Shown here piece by piece: positions 33,893 through 42,772 of a DNA stretch of 64,000 nt (its first letter is position 1; each line of letters begins with the position of its first letter). The DNA comes from Planctomycetota bacterium (GTDB lineage: Bacteria > Planctomycetota > UBA1135 > UBA2386): positions 124,001 to 188,000 of the forward strand of contig JACKIB010000001.1 of assembly GCA_020638695.1 (NCBI GenBank), read 5' to 3'. The position numbers and the translations under genes were made by a program. The notes beneath the pieces were generated by a model. The model did not search any database. It was given only the letters and a program-made list of their open reading frames with translations, and was not told where the DNA came from.

Positions 33893-35182
33893 TTAGTCGT
33901 CCACGCGGAACGACGTCAAGAACTCCGCATTGCTCTTGGTCTTCATCAACCGGTCGATGAGCAGGGGCATGGCGTCGAGCACGTGCATCTTGGCGAGCAC
34001 GCGACGGAGCGTGTAGAGCCGCGCGATGATCGGTTCGGGTAGCAACATCTCCTCGCGGCGCGTGCCGGACAGCTCGATGTCGATGGCCGGGAAGATCCGG
34101 CGCTCGGCCAGCTGGCGGTTGAGCACCAGCTCCATGTTGCCGGTCCCCTTGAACTCCTCGAAGATCACCTGGTCCATCCGCGAGCCGGTGTCGACCAGCG
34201 TGGTGGCGAGGATGGTCAGCGAGCCGCCCTCCTCGCACTTGCGGGCGGAGCCGAAGAACTTCTTCGGATGCTCGATCACCTTCGCGCCGATGCCACCGGA
34301 CATCGTGCCGCCACCGCGGCCACCCATGTCGGAGTTGTAGGCGCGGGTCAAGCGGGTGATCGAGTCCAGCAGGATCACCACGTCCTTGCCGGTCTCGACC
34401 AACCGGTGGGCGCGCTTCATCGCCATCTCGGCGACCTTGATGTGGTGCTTGGGTCCCTCGTCGAGGGTCGACACCAGCACCTCGCGGCGCTCGCCGGTGG
34501 CCGAACGCCGCCAACCAGTGGCCTCCTCCGGGCGCTCGTCGACCAGCAGCACGATCACGTGAGTGGCGGGGTATCGGTCGGCGATCGCCGCGCAGATCTT
34601 CTGCAGCAGGACCGTCTTGCCGGAACGCGGCGGTGCAACGATCAGACCGCGCTGACCACAGCCGATCGGCGCCAACAGGTCGATGATCCGCAGACTGACG
34701 TCGCCATCGTCCGGTTCGAGCACGAACTGCGGCTTGGGGTCGATGACCGTCAGGTCCTTGAACAAGCGACGCTTGGCCGACGCCTCCGGATCGAGCCCGT
34801 CGACCATCTCGACGGTCGCCAGGGTCGGCCGTTGCGCTCCCTTGGTCGGCAATCCGGCCTGACCGCGAATCTCACTGCCCTCCAGCAGACGGCATTGCCG
34901 CACCAGCGGCGCCGGCACGAACACGTCCTGGTCGGGCTCCTCCGCCGGCGTGTAGTTGTTGCACGCCTGCCGCAACCAGCCGGACATGTCCTTCTGCAGG
35001 TCGAGCACCCCGCAGACCTCCTCGGTCTCCCCGTCGAACTCCGGCATCACCGCGGGACTGGTCGCCTTGCCACCACCACCTCCTCCGCCGCGCCGACGAC
35101 GCCGCTTTCGCCGCCACTTGGTCTTGCCGGAACCACCGGCGTTCTGCTTCGAGGAGCTGTCTACATTGGTCATGATCACCAT
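33893..35182 (-). CDS. rho: Transcription termination factor Rho
   Basis: A 429-residue RNA helicase that ends transcription. A very basic and Gly-rich N-terminal patch (WRRKRRRRRGGGGGGGK, about residues 23-39) precedes a reduced N-terminal RNA-binding region. The ATPase core is intact: APPRSGKTVLLQKI (P-loop), VIVLLVDERPEE (Walker B and catalytic Glu), VVILLDSITRLTRAYN, and the Q- and R-loop regions (GGGTMSGGIGAKVI). ATGs at 35182 and 35173 are both possible starts. Its presence fits the many GC hairpins without T-tracts in this window. Confidence 0.97.
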   Translation of the reverse strand: MVIMTNVDSSSKQNAGGSGKTKWRRKRRRRRGGGGGGGKATSPAVMPEFDGETEEVCGVLDLQKDMSGWLRQACNNYTPAEEPDQDVFVPAPLVRQCRLLEGSEIRGQAGLPTKGAQRPTLATVEMVDGLDPEASAKRRLFKDLTVIDPKPQFVLEPDDGDVSLRIIDLLAPIGCGQRGLIVAPPRSGKTVLLQKICAAIADRYPATHVIVLLVDERPEEATGWRRSATGERREVLVSTLDEGPKHHIKVAEMAMKRAHRLVETGKDVVILLDSITRLTRAYNSDMGGRGGGTMSGGIGAKVIEHPKKFFGSARKCEEGGSLTILATTLVDTGSRMDQVIFEEFKGTGNMELVLNRQLAERRIFPAIDIELSGTRREEMLLPEPIIARLYTLRRVLAKMHVLDAMPLLIDRLMKTKSNAEFLTSFRVDD

Positions 35183-36009
35183 CCCACAGCGGGGACCGAG
35201 GAGATTGATGCGTCGCGGCGGTGCGCCGCGCGGGGGCGTCTGCCCCGAGTCGCCGGGTTGCGAAGAGCGTCGGAAGTAGGGATCCGTGGGTCAGCAGCGG
35301 CTGATGGACCGTCGCCGATCGGTCAGTCTGAATGCGCGCTCAGCCTGCCCGATGTGCGAACCGGTCCGCTTGCAGTGTCTGCGATGCCTGGATCTGCGGC
35401 AGGCACGAGCGACCCGCGCCTCGCGCGGTGCACTCGGAATTGGCTACCTGCCGGTCGGAACGAATGCCCGTCGACCGAGGTCCTGGGTGGTCCCTGAGCA
35501 GTGCTCCCTTCCCCAGACGGGCCGGTGCAAGACCGAACTCGCTATCGGGGATCGACCGCTCGAGTCTCGAGGAGAAACTGCCGGATTCTGCCACGCGGTC
35601 CCCGAACCATCGGAAACTGTGCGACGCCGGCAAGGCACCCCAGAGCGCCCGACGACTGGACGCCGTGGCCTTGCATCGCGAGCGCCACGGCGCAGGGGCA
35701 ATGTATCTAGTGGTCCGTTCTGGCTCAACCCCCATGCTCGGAGTTTTTTGCGTCGCCCGGTGCGGGGTCGACCGCGCGGCGGCGTTGCTTCTCCCCCTCG
35801 CATCGGCTAAGCCGCTGGCCTGGGCTCTCCGTGGCCGGTCTGCCGCGATCGTGCGAGGTCGCCGCTGCTCACGAGAGTCCGGGCCGCAGCACGACTGGGG
35901 CGGATCCCTCAACCGACGGCATCGTGCTACCCGAAGATCATCCCGGGAGGGGGTGCTGGGCGCCCCTCCAAGACCCGGCACCCGACGCGCGGGTGTCACC
36001 TGAGGAATC
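35183..36009. other. 827-bp non-coding region between divergent rho and clpP
   Basis: This is the longest gene-free stretch. It should carry the promoters of both rho and clpP. An imperfect GGAGGGG/CCCCTCC hairpin lies near 35948-35970, just before clpP, and GAGGAATC is its ribosome-binding site. A T-run (near 35750) interrupts otherwise GC-rich sequence. Open frames in it lack signal, domain or codon-bias support. I looked for RNase P RNA, SRP RNA and 6S RNA motifs and found none that fit. Confidence 0.6.
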
Positions 36010-36624
36010 ATGGCAAACGCAATCGATCGCGAGTTTCCCCTACTGGCCGCGGAGGGCGAGTCCGCCGCCGAGAAGTCCGGCCAGGTCATCGAGCGCCACC
36101 TGCTCGAGGCCCGCATCATCCTGTGCACCGGTCCGGTCACCGACAAGATGGCCAAGGAAGTCACCAGCCGACTGCTTGTGATGGAGGCACAGGACGCGAG
36201 CCGCCCGGTGACCGTGTTCATCAATTCACCCGGCGGCAGCGCCGACTCGGGCTTCGCCATCTACGACATCCTGCGCTTCGCCGCCCCGCCGATCCGCACC
36301 GTGGTGAATGGCCTGTGCGCATCCGCTGGCATCCTGATCCACCTGGCGGGCGATCCCGGCCAGCGGATCTCGCTGCCGGAGAGCCGGTTCATGATCCACC
36401 AGCCGTCGACCGCCGGTCAGGGCACGGCATCCGACCTGGACATCACCGCCAAGGAGGTGATGAAGCTGCGCGCCCGCTACAACAAGATCATCGCCGACGC
36501 GGCGGGCAAGAAGCCGGACGACATCGTCGCCGACGCCCACCGCGACTTCTGGCTCAACGCCACCGAGGCGAAGCAGTACGGTATCGTCGACCGCGTGATC
36601 GCTACCCGCGCCGAGCTCGACTGA
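36010..36624 (+). CDS. clpP: ATP-dependent Clp protease proteolytic subunit
   Basis: A 204-residue serine protease subunit. The catalytic Ser is in NGLCASAGILIHLAG, the His in SRFMIHQPS and the Asp in AHRDFWLN, so the triad is complete. The oligomerisation strands VTVFINSPGGSADSGFAIYD and EAKQYGIVDRVI are typical. ClpP pairs with ClpX/A to degrade proteins, including those tagged by the ssrA peptide encoded at 13.9 kb. It starts at ATG 36010 behind GAGGAATC. No clpX follows. Planctomycetes often carry more than one clpP; which paralogue this is cannot be told here. Confidence 0.95.
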   Translation: MANAIDREFPLLAAEGESAAEKSGQVIERHLLEARIILCTGPVTDKMAKEVTSRLLVMEAQDASRPVTVFINSPGGSADSGFAIYDILRFAAPPIRTVVNGLCASAGILIHLAGDPGQRISLPESRFMIHQPSTAGQGTASDLDITAKEVMKLRARYNKIIADAAGKKPDDIVADAHRDFWLNATEAKQYGIVDRVIATRAELD

Positions 36625-36777
36625 GAACGCGATGAGAGGGTCGGCAGCTGCGCCGGAGCCACCTCTCCGTAGGTGTCGCCGAGGCGCGCGGTCGCCCCAC
36701 TCCGCCGGTCGCCGTGCGGTGCGAACCCACCGCGACCAGCGACGTTGGTCCGCGTCGGGTGCGATCGCGCCCCGCCC

Positions 36778-38346
36778 GTGAGACCCACCTTCGAAGTCGC
36801 CGCTGTCCTGCTGCTGGGGTGCACCTGCGCGCCCGGTCAGCACCCCGTTCGCCACAACCTGGTCGGCGAGGTGCGGGACGACGGCGGCAAGCCGCTGGCA
36901 GGGGCCATGGTGCACTTCGCGGCGACCCCGGTCGCCGACCTGTGGGTATTGCGCGACCATGCCGCCGCACTGGCCGGCGCACCGGAGGTCGAGACCGCGC
37001 GAACCGACCCGCGCGGGCGATTCCAGTTGCGGGTCGCCCGACCACGCGGTGCGTTGTGGGTGGTCCACGCGGGGCTCGGCGCGTTGCTCGTCGACCCCCC
37101 GCCGCGCGCACAGCTGCTCTGCCAGCCGCTGGCCGAACTACGGTTGCCCGGCGGTCCGGCGACAGCGCACATCATGTCGGCGGGTGGGCGCTGCGTGCTG
37201 CAAACGGGACGGGCCGACGCCGTACGCCTGCCGTCCGGTGCGTTCCGCGTGCTGATCACCGCGCCGGATCGCGTCGCCGAGTACGGGCTGTTGCTCCGTG
37301 CCGGTGAGACGGTCACCCTACCGGCCGCGGCGCCGCCGCGCCGGCTCGAGGTCGGCACCGCAACCACGGTGACGATGACCGATTGGCCTGCGGTCACGCT
37401 GCCACGACCGTCCCCCACCTCGGTGCTGATTCCCGGCGGCGAAGTGGTGGTGGATCTCAGTCTCTGGGTGGCCGCCTCCGGATGCCGCCTGGTCGCTCGC
37501 CGGTGGGCGGGGGCGAGCGCCGAGACCCTCGTGCCCCCCACCGCGCACACGCGCATCCTGAAGGTGTTTTCGGCCGCGACCGGCGAGCCGCTGCGCGGTG
37601 CCCGCGTACTCGCGGTGGACGCAACCCAAGACGAGTCAGCCGAACTGCGTTCGATCGGCGACACCGACGCCTCCGGCCGGGCCGGCTTCGCACTCCCCGC
37701 GCCGACCGCGAGCACGCAGGTCGTGGTGTCTGCGCCGGGCTACGGCACCGTCGTGGTTCCGCCGCCCGAGGACGGATCGAACGAGGTGCGACTACCGACC
37801 GCGGTCGCGGCCCGGCAGCAGGTGCTCGACCCGACCGGCGGCCCGGCCACCCACCTGGCCGTGCACATCGAGCACCCAGGCTCGTGGCTGCTGACCCAGG
37901 TCGCGTTCGCCGACGGCGGCGGGATGGTGCGACTCGAGCTGCCGCGCGGCACCTACGGTATGCGCCCGTGGCACCCGCACTACCTGAACCGCGCCCGCAC
38001 GCTGCTGGTCACCGGGCGCGACGACCCCCCGCCGATCCGCTGCGAACCGGGTTTTCGCGTGCACGGCCGGATCCTCTTGCCGGACGGCAAACCGGCGCGT
38101 GGTGCGGTGGTGACGCTGCGCGACTCGACCGACGCGCGCGTGCGCCGGCGCACAGCGGTTTGCGACCGCGACGGCGGCTTCCAGATCAGTGGCCTACCCG
38201 AGCATGCGCGAATGCGATTGTCGGCGCGGTTGACGCAGAGCGACGGTCGCGCATTCATCAGCGAACAGATCTGGGTGCAACCAGAACTGGAGGACGTCGA
38301 GCTGCGGTTGAAGTCCGAGGATCCGCCGCTGCCGGGGCGGCGGTGA
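36778..38346 (+). CDS. Secreted protein with carboxypeptidase-regulatory-like domains
   Basis: About 522 residues if started at GTG 36778, which gives RPTFEVAAVLLLGCTCAPGQ as a short signal; the frame is open from 36673. The protein is a string of beta-sandwich units of the regulatory-like type: LVGEVRDDGGKPLAGAMVHF near the start, LKVFSAATGEPLRGARVLA in the middle and RVHGRILLPDGKPARGAVVT near the end, each followed by D..GRF.L or similar. Such domains occur in large numbers in planctomycete secreted proteins. There are no peptidase residues. The C-terminus is convergent with the SGNH gene. Confidence 0.75.
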   Translation: MRPTFEVAAVLLLGCTCAPGQHPVRHNLVGEVRDDGGKPLAGAMVHFAATPVADLWVLRDHAAALAGAPEVETARTDPRGRFQLRVARPRGALWVVHAGLGALLVDPPPRAQLLCQPLAELRLPGGPATAHIMSAGGRCVLQTGRADAVRLPSGAFRVLITAPDRVAEYGLLLRAGETVTLPAAAPPRRLEVGTATTVTMTDWPAVTLPRPSPTSVLIPGGEVVVDLSLWVAASGCRLVARRWAGASAETLVPPTAHTRILKVFSAATGEPLRGARVLAVDATQDESAELRSIGDTDASGRAGFALPAPTASTQVVVSAPGYGTVVVPPPEDGSNEVRLPTAVAARQQVLDPTGGPATHLAVHIEHPGSWLLTQVAFADGGGMVRLELPRGTYGMRPWHPHYLNRARTLLVTGRDDPPPIRCEPGFRVHGRILLPDGKPARGAVVTLRDSTDARVRRRTAVCDRDGGFQISGLPEHARMRLSARLTQSDGRAFISEQIWVQPELEDVELRLKSEDPPLPGRR

Positions 38347-38368
38347 GCTCCTCGCCAACCTCCGCCGA

Positions 38369-39427
38369 TCACTTGCTCGGCAGCAGCCGGTGCTTCTCGA
38401 GCAGTTCGAACAGGCCGTTCGCCCAGCGCGCGTAGGCCTCGGCATTCGGGTGCGAATCCCACCCCAGACTGAACTGCGCACACAGCTCCGCCCAGCTGTG
38501 CGCCTCCGGGAACAGCTCCAGAAGCTCGAGGGCAGGCACGCCAGTTCGCGCCACGAGCTCGCGCAGCGCCAAGCGGTATCGGTCGTCGCCGGCGAACAAC
38601 CCGACGACCATCGGGATCCGCTGCGCGGCACACCGCTCGTACATCGTCCGCAGCGGCAGCAAGACCCGTTGGTCGATCGGACTCGGCACCGGCCCGGCCG
38701 TGAGCATCCCCATCCAATGCCCCTGCGGAACGGGAGTGCGGTCGGCCTGCCAGCGGAGCCACGTCGACTTGATCCAAACCGCCAGCCCGCTGTGCCGCAG
38801 CACTCCCCAGCGCGCCCGACGCGGCACGCCGCGCGGAGTGGCGTGGGTTCCCGGTTGGCCCCGCTCCCCCCAGTGCATCGCACCCTCGTCATCGACCCAC
38901 AACGCCGGTTCGTGGTCGTTCGAGCACGGCAGGACCAGCACGAGCTGCGGGCGGAATGGCAGCGCCAAGCGTTCCAACACCGCCAACTGCTGCGCGGCGT
39001 TGTAGCCCGGCACACCGAAGTTGAGCACCTCGCAGGCGCGGCCGCACCGCCGCGCGATCCGCCGCGCCAGCGCTTCGCCGACCGTTTGCTCGAACGCCAC
39101 GCCGAAGCCGAACGCCAGCGAGTCGCCGATCAGTGCGATCCGCAGCACGCCTGGGGCCGGTACACGACTCCACTCCGGACCACGGAACCCGACCGAGTTG
39201 GTGCGCACCCGCGCACCGAACGCGTAGGCGTCGACCCCGGACTTGAGGCGATAGCCGGCGACCTCGTCCGCTGCATAGATCGGCAGGAACGACAGCAGCT
39301 CCGGCACCACCCAAGTGCGTGCCACGACCTCGACCACACCGACCAGAACGACCGCGGTCCCCAGCGCGACCGCGGGACCGACCCAGCGGCGGCGGGGTCG
39401 GTGGACGGGGGCGTGGGAACTCACGTA
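38369..39427 (-). CDS. SGNH/GDSL-type hydrolase with membrane anchor
   Basis: About 352 residues from GTG 39427; the frame is open to 39553, but the region upstream of 39515 is a remnant of repeat element A, so longer starts (ATG 39520) are doubtful. It has an N-terminal membrane helix (VGPAVALGTAVVLVGVVEVV). SGNH blocks are IALIGDSLAFGFGV (nucleophile Ser), NFGVPGYN (Gly and Asn blocks) and the C-terminal DSHPNAEAYARWA (Asp and His). The fold hydrolyses esters of sugars or lipids. The substrate is not evident. It is 22 bp convergent to the regulatory-like gene. Confidence 0.85.
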   Translation of the reverse strand, partial: YVSSHAPVHRPRRRWVGPAVALGTAVVLVGVVEVVARTWVVPELLSFLPIYAADEVAGYRLKSGVDAYAFGARVRTNSVGFRGPEWSRVPAPGVLRIALIGDSLAFGFGVAFEQTVGEALARRIARRCGRACEVLNFGVPGYNAAQQLAVLERLALPFRPQLVLVLPCSNDHEPALWVDDEGAMHWGERGQPGTHATPRGVPRRARWGVLRHSGLAVWIKSTWLRWQADRTPVPQGHWMGMLTAGPVPSPIDQRVLLPLRTMYERCAAQRIPMVVGLFAGDDRYRLALRELVARTGVPALELLELFPEAHSWAELCAQFSLGWDSHPNAEAYARWANGLFELLEKHRLLPSK

Positions 39428-39515
39428 CGCATTGTGCGACCCGGTTGACGCGCGCGACACCCGGGGCACCGATTCCTGCGCCGCACCAGTCGATTCGGGC
39501 ACGGGGGCGTGCCTC

Positions 39516-39540
39516 GCCATTCCGAGGCGCAGACTCCTAG
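39516..39540 (+). mobile_element. Element A, copy 4 (right-end remnant)
   Basis: About 25 bp (CCATTCCGAGGCGCAGACTC then CTAG) matches the right end of element A at 39680-39704. It abuts copy 1 and shares its CTAG, which creates a perfect 26-bp palindrome at 39526-39551. The rest of this copy is missing. Confidence 0.6.
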
Positions 39541-39704
39541 GAGTCTGCGCCACAGAAGGGCGACTCAGGAGGTGCGTGGATTTCGGCGCAGGTCGCCGGC
39601 CGAAAACGCAGCCGAATTGGTGGATTCGGCGAGGCTTTCGGGTGGTGACGGGTGTTGGAAGGCGCGGATCTCAAGGGTTGTCATTCTGTGGCGCAGACTC
39701 CTAG
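39537..39704 (+). mobile_element. Element A, copy 1 (MITE-like, complete)
   Basis: A 168-bp element bounded by 20-bp perfect terminal inverted repeats: CTAGGAGTCTGCGCCACAGA at 39537-39556 and its reverse complement at 39685-39704. The CTAG ends are themselves palindromic and may be the duplicated target. The interior has no gene but holds the semi-palindrome CCGAATTGGTGGATTCGG. It matches copy 2 at 127 of 140 positions by hand count. No transposase is encoded in the window, so movement would need one supplied elsewhere. Confidence 0.8.
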
Positions 39705-39874
39705 CCCGGACTATTCGTGACCGAGCTGCTGCGATCGCGCAAGTTCGCTGCTGGCTTCGTCGAACGTGAGAACCTCCTCCTCTACGGGGGAGCACCCCGC
39801 CTCCGGGCAGGACCTGCCGTTCTCCTTGCCAGCAACAACCTTGCACGATCTCGCGACGCTGCTCATGAATAGTG
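39705..39874. other. Gene-free stretch downstream of the lectin-sulfotransferase gene, with motif C
   Basis: Begins with CCCGGACTATTCGTGACCGA (39705-39724), followed by about 50 bp that resemble 61185-61255 on the other strand. A short form occurs at 23004-23024. No hairpin terminator and no gene are seen. Confidence 0.45.
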
Positions 39875-42154
39875 CTAGAGGGTCACGTGCACGTCCACGG
39901 TGTTGCTCACCTCGGCGAACGAACTCGGAGCCGCCGGGTCGACGACCAACATCACGGTGCGCAAGTCCAGTCCGGCCAACTCGGGAATCGGCGGGAGCGA
40001 TAGCGTCGCCCGGCCGAGCCCCGCGGCATCCAGCGTACCCCGGTAGCCGCGGAACACCGTCGGCGCGCGGCCCAGCGCCGAAGTCTGCAGCAGTGGATCG
40101 AAACCGAGCGACGCCAACCGAGTGTCGATCGGGATCAACCCCGCGGTCGCCGAAGTGGCGAGCACGTAGTCCATGCTCCCCACCCCCTGGGCGCGCAGCG
40201 TGAACGTCACGTCGGTGCCGACCGGCGCGTAGCGATCGACGGTCGAGCCATCGGCCAACAGCACGGTGCGGTGCAGCTCCAGCGGTTCGCCGGGAATCAG
40301 CACTCGGTTCGTGAACGCCGCGTAATCGAGCGGGTAGCGCGGGGCGCGGAACGTGTAGCTCACCAAGTCGACCGCGGACTCGCCCTGGTGGGTCGCAACG
40401 CCGACCTTCACTGGATTCACGTACTCCCACACCGTGTTGCCGCGGCTGTCGACTTCCCGGGCTCGGCCGTGCCAGCCGGCAACTACCATGGTGTTGCCGT
40501 TGGGCAGACGCTGCACACCACCGACGAACGGCGAGTAGAACGACGTCGGGTTGGCGTCGAGGTAGCTCCAGGTCAAATCCAGCGGACCCCACGCCGGACC
40601 CGACCGCGGGTAGTTGCCGCGGCTGTCCACCTGTGGCAGGACGATCTCGTCGGCACCCGACGCTGCACCCAGCGGGCGGTCGGTGCCGTTGTTGAACACC
40701 AGCACGTGGCCGGCACCCTGGAGTCCGAGCGGGATCCACTGCACGTCGTGTTGCAGGTACAGGCGTCGGTCCTGCACCGTCCCGGCACGGTAGGCCAGTG
40801 GGTTGCCCCAACGGTAGAGCAGGTCACCGCCCTTGCCGCTGCGGCCGCCGGTGCTGCCCGCGGCCTCACCACTGGTAGTGCTGTGGTCGATGATCCAAAA
40901 CTCCTCGAACGAGCGAACGCTGAGGATGATCTGGTCCAGCTGTGGGTTGTACGAGATGGCGTTGGTGTGCATCCAATCGCCGATCGTCTCCGGCGCGTAG
41001 TTCAGGTCGACGCGCTCGGGGTGGGCCGCAGGATCGCCGTAGTTCAGCTGCTTGGGGTCGTGGTCCTGGATCAGGTGATCCCACACGCTCCACTCCCACA
41101 CCACGGTGCCGGAATTCGGTCCGGTCGGCTGGACCTCGATGATCTTGTCGAGCCACACCACGCCCTGCGACATCTTCGCCGGGTCACGCCCGGCCGAGGT
41201 CGCCTCGGCACCGGTCTTCATCTCCCAGACGATCATCAGCGTGTTGCCGTTCGGCAGCCGCTCGATGTCGTGGTGCAGCATGGCGGTCGGCGTGCTGAGC
41301 GCAAACCGCCACACCAAGTTGCCGTTCCAGTCGAACTCCTCGACCAGCCCGCCTGCGCCACCGCCCGGCGCAATCACGTTGCCGAGTGCCGCAGTGCGCA
41401 GCAGGTTGCCGTTCGGCAGCAGATACGACGACTGACCGGGGAAGAACGCGCTGGCCCAGGAGTGCACCACTCGGCCGCGGGTGTCGATCAAGTACGAAGT
41501 ACGGTGGGTTCCCGGACTGAGCAGTGTGTAGCCGGAGAACGCACCCGGCTCGTCCTTCAACAACCCCACGGTGCGCCGCGCGTGCGCGCCGGAGAACTCG
41601 ATGACGTAGCCGGGCATTCGTGCGCTGCCCGGTGCGTCGGCCCAGGTCCCCGCCGTTAGGTTGTTCGAACCACCGTAGTGGAGCCGGTCGGCGCCCTGGT
41701 TGTCGTCCGGCTGTCCGGGGCTCCAGCGTCGGAACGTGAGCGACTCCAAGTTCGCCCACCCCCACCCGCCGTCGGGTTCACGTCCGCCCGAACTCTGGTC
41801 GCCGCCGAGCCACGGGCCTTCGTACACGCCATTGTCGTCGACGACCCAGAACGCCGCGCTCTGCAGCAGTCCGTGAATCACGGAGTTTTCCGCGTCGGAT
41901 GTCGCGGTCGCGAGATAACCGCCGGCGCGGGCGGCGGCTTCATGGGCCTCGTTCCAGGTCACGCCACCAGGCACGGCGACCGCCCGATACGCGTGGGTGG
42001 TACCGTCCGGGTGAACCCAGTCGGTGCTGGTCCCTTGTGCGTACAACGGTACGAACAGCGCGATGGCAACGGCGACGTGCGCCGCGGGAAAGGAGGGGAG
42101 AAGACGCGGCGAGGGGCTCTGTCGGAAAGGACGGAGCGAGGGGGCGATCTGCAT
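39875..42154 (-). CDS. C-type-lectin-like / arylsulfotransferase-like fusion protein
   Basis: A 759-residue secreted protein. The signal peptide is at about residues 15-40 (ending PLYAQG). Residues about 45-190 look like a C-type lectin fold: HAYRAVAVPGGVTWNEAHEA at the start, WLGGDQSS, FRRWSPGQPDDNQG with the WxxxxPDN-type loop, and a closing GYVIEF. Residues about 195-640 match the arylsulfotransferase (ASST) beta-propeller pattern, with YLLPNGNLLR, HHDIERLPNGNTLMI, WEWSVWDHLIQDHD and VQRLPNGNTMVV, including His residues at blade positions where ASST has its active site. A C-terminal beta-sandwich module (about 650-759) ends the protein. A sugar-binding, sulfate- or phenol-handling enzyme is likely but not proven. 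Confidence 0.85.
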   Translation of the reverse strand: MQIAPSLRPFRQSPSPRLLPSFPAAHVAVAIALFVPLYAQGTSTDWVHPDGTTHAYRAVAVPGGVTWNEAHEAAARAGGYLATATSDAENSVIHGLLQSAAFWVVDDNGVYEGPWLGGDQSSGGREPDGGWGWANLESLTFRRWSPGQPDDNQGADRLHYGGSNNLTAGTWADAPGSARMPGYVIEFSGAHARRTVGLLKDEPGAFSGYTLLSPGTHRTSYLIDTRGRVVHSWASAFFPGQSSYLLPNGNLLRTAALGNVIAPGGGAGGLVEEFDWNGNLVWRFALSTPTAMLHHDIERLPNGNTLMIVWEMKTGAEATSAGRDPAKMSQGVVWLDKIIEVQPTGPNSGTVVWEWSVWDHLIQDHDPKQLNYGDPAAHPERVDLNYAPETIGDWMHTNAISYNPQLDQIILSVRSFEEFWIIDHSTTSGEAAGSTGGRSGKGGDLLYRWGNPLAYRAGTVQDRRLYLQHDVQWIPLGLQGAGHVLVFNNGTDRPLGAASGADEIVLPQVDSRGNYPRSGPAWGPLDLTWSYLDANPTSFYSPFVGGVQRLPNGNTMVVAGWHGRAREVDSRGNTVWEYVNPVKVGVATHQGESAVDLVSYTFRAPRYPLDYAAFTNRVLIPGEPLELHRTVLLADGSTVDRYAPVGTDVTFTLRAQGVGSMDYVLATSATAGLIPIDTRLASLGFDPLLQTSALGRAPTVFRGYRGTLDAAGLGRATLSLPPIPELAGLDLRTVMLVVDPAAPSSFAEVSNTVDVHVTL

Positions 42155-42247
42155 GAACGCGAGCGGGAAAGAGCCACGGTGGCAGGTCGCGGCGCTTACG
42201 TCCGCACGGCCGGAACATCCACGGGCGAGCCGCGCGCGGCCGCTCCG

Positions 42248-42772
42248 CTACCGCGGTGCCGGGCGCTTCGGAGCGAGCGCACCCGGAGCCTCGACGAAGC
42301 GAAGCACCGGTTCCTGACCCGGGTCGAGGCGGCGCACTTCGATCCTCCAGCAACTCGCCTCGCCCTGCACGCGGTGTCGCGCCGCGCCAGTCGGCACGAA
42401 CCGCTGCCCCGTCTCGGCGAGGAGCAGATCCACCCCGGTCCAGCGGCCGCGGACGAACAACACGACCTTCTCGACCCCCACGTTGTTGCGGCGGATCGCT
42501 GCGGCGAGTTCACCGAAGTCGAACGCTACCGCGCGCGGAACGCGCGCCCGGGCGAGCTGCCGGTCGAGATCGATGTACGGTGTAGGGCCGAACCGGCCCT
42601 CGAAGAACTGCTGCAGCCCCAGCAGCTCCTCGTTTCACGTTCAACCGCGGAGTTGCACCTCGAGGAACGCGAAGTCACCGACCTGCGGCGCGATGTCGGT
42701 CCCGGCGGCGGCGCACGAGACGAGGAATGCGACCGCGAGACTCGCGGGCGAACGAACGGTGCGAAGTTCCAT
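42248..42772 (-). pseudogene. Lipoprotein gene interrupted by two in-frame TGA codons
   Basis: ATG 42772 begins MELRTVRSPASLAVAFLVSC, a lipoprotein signal, and reads to FAFLEVQLRG before TGA at 42641-42643 and again at 42635-42637. The same frame then continues open for about 130 codons (ELLGLQQFFEGRFGPTPYID, AVAFDFGELAAAIRRNNVGV, VVLFVRGRWTGVDLLLAETG) to the stop at 42248, with coding-like sequence but no good start codon until GTG 42481. Either a recently broken lipoprotein or two tiny cistrons. The product would be secreted. No family is recognised. Confidence 0.5.

Noticed and set aside
35865..35900. RNase P RNA-like string GAGAGTCCGGGC
   Set aside because: Only a partial match to the conserved P4 5' strand (one base off), with no matching 3' strand (ACAGAA) or other conserved parts within about 400 nt.
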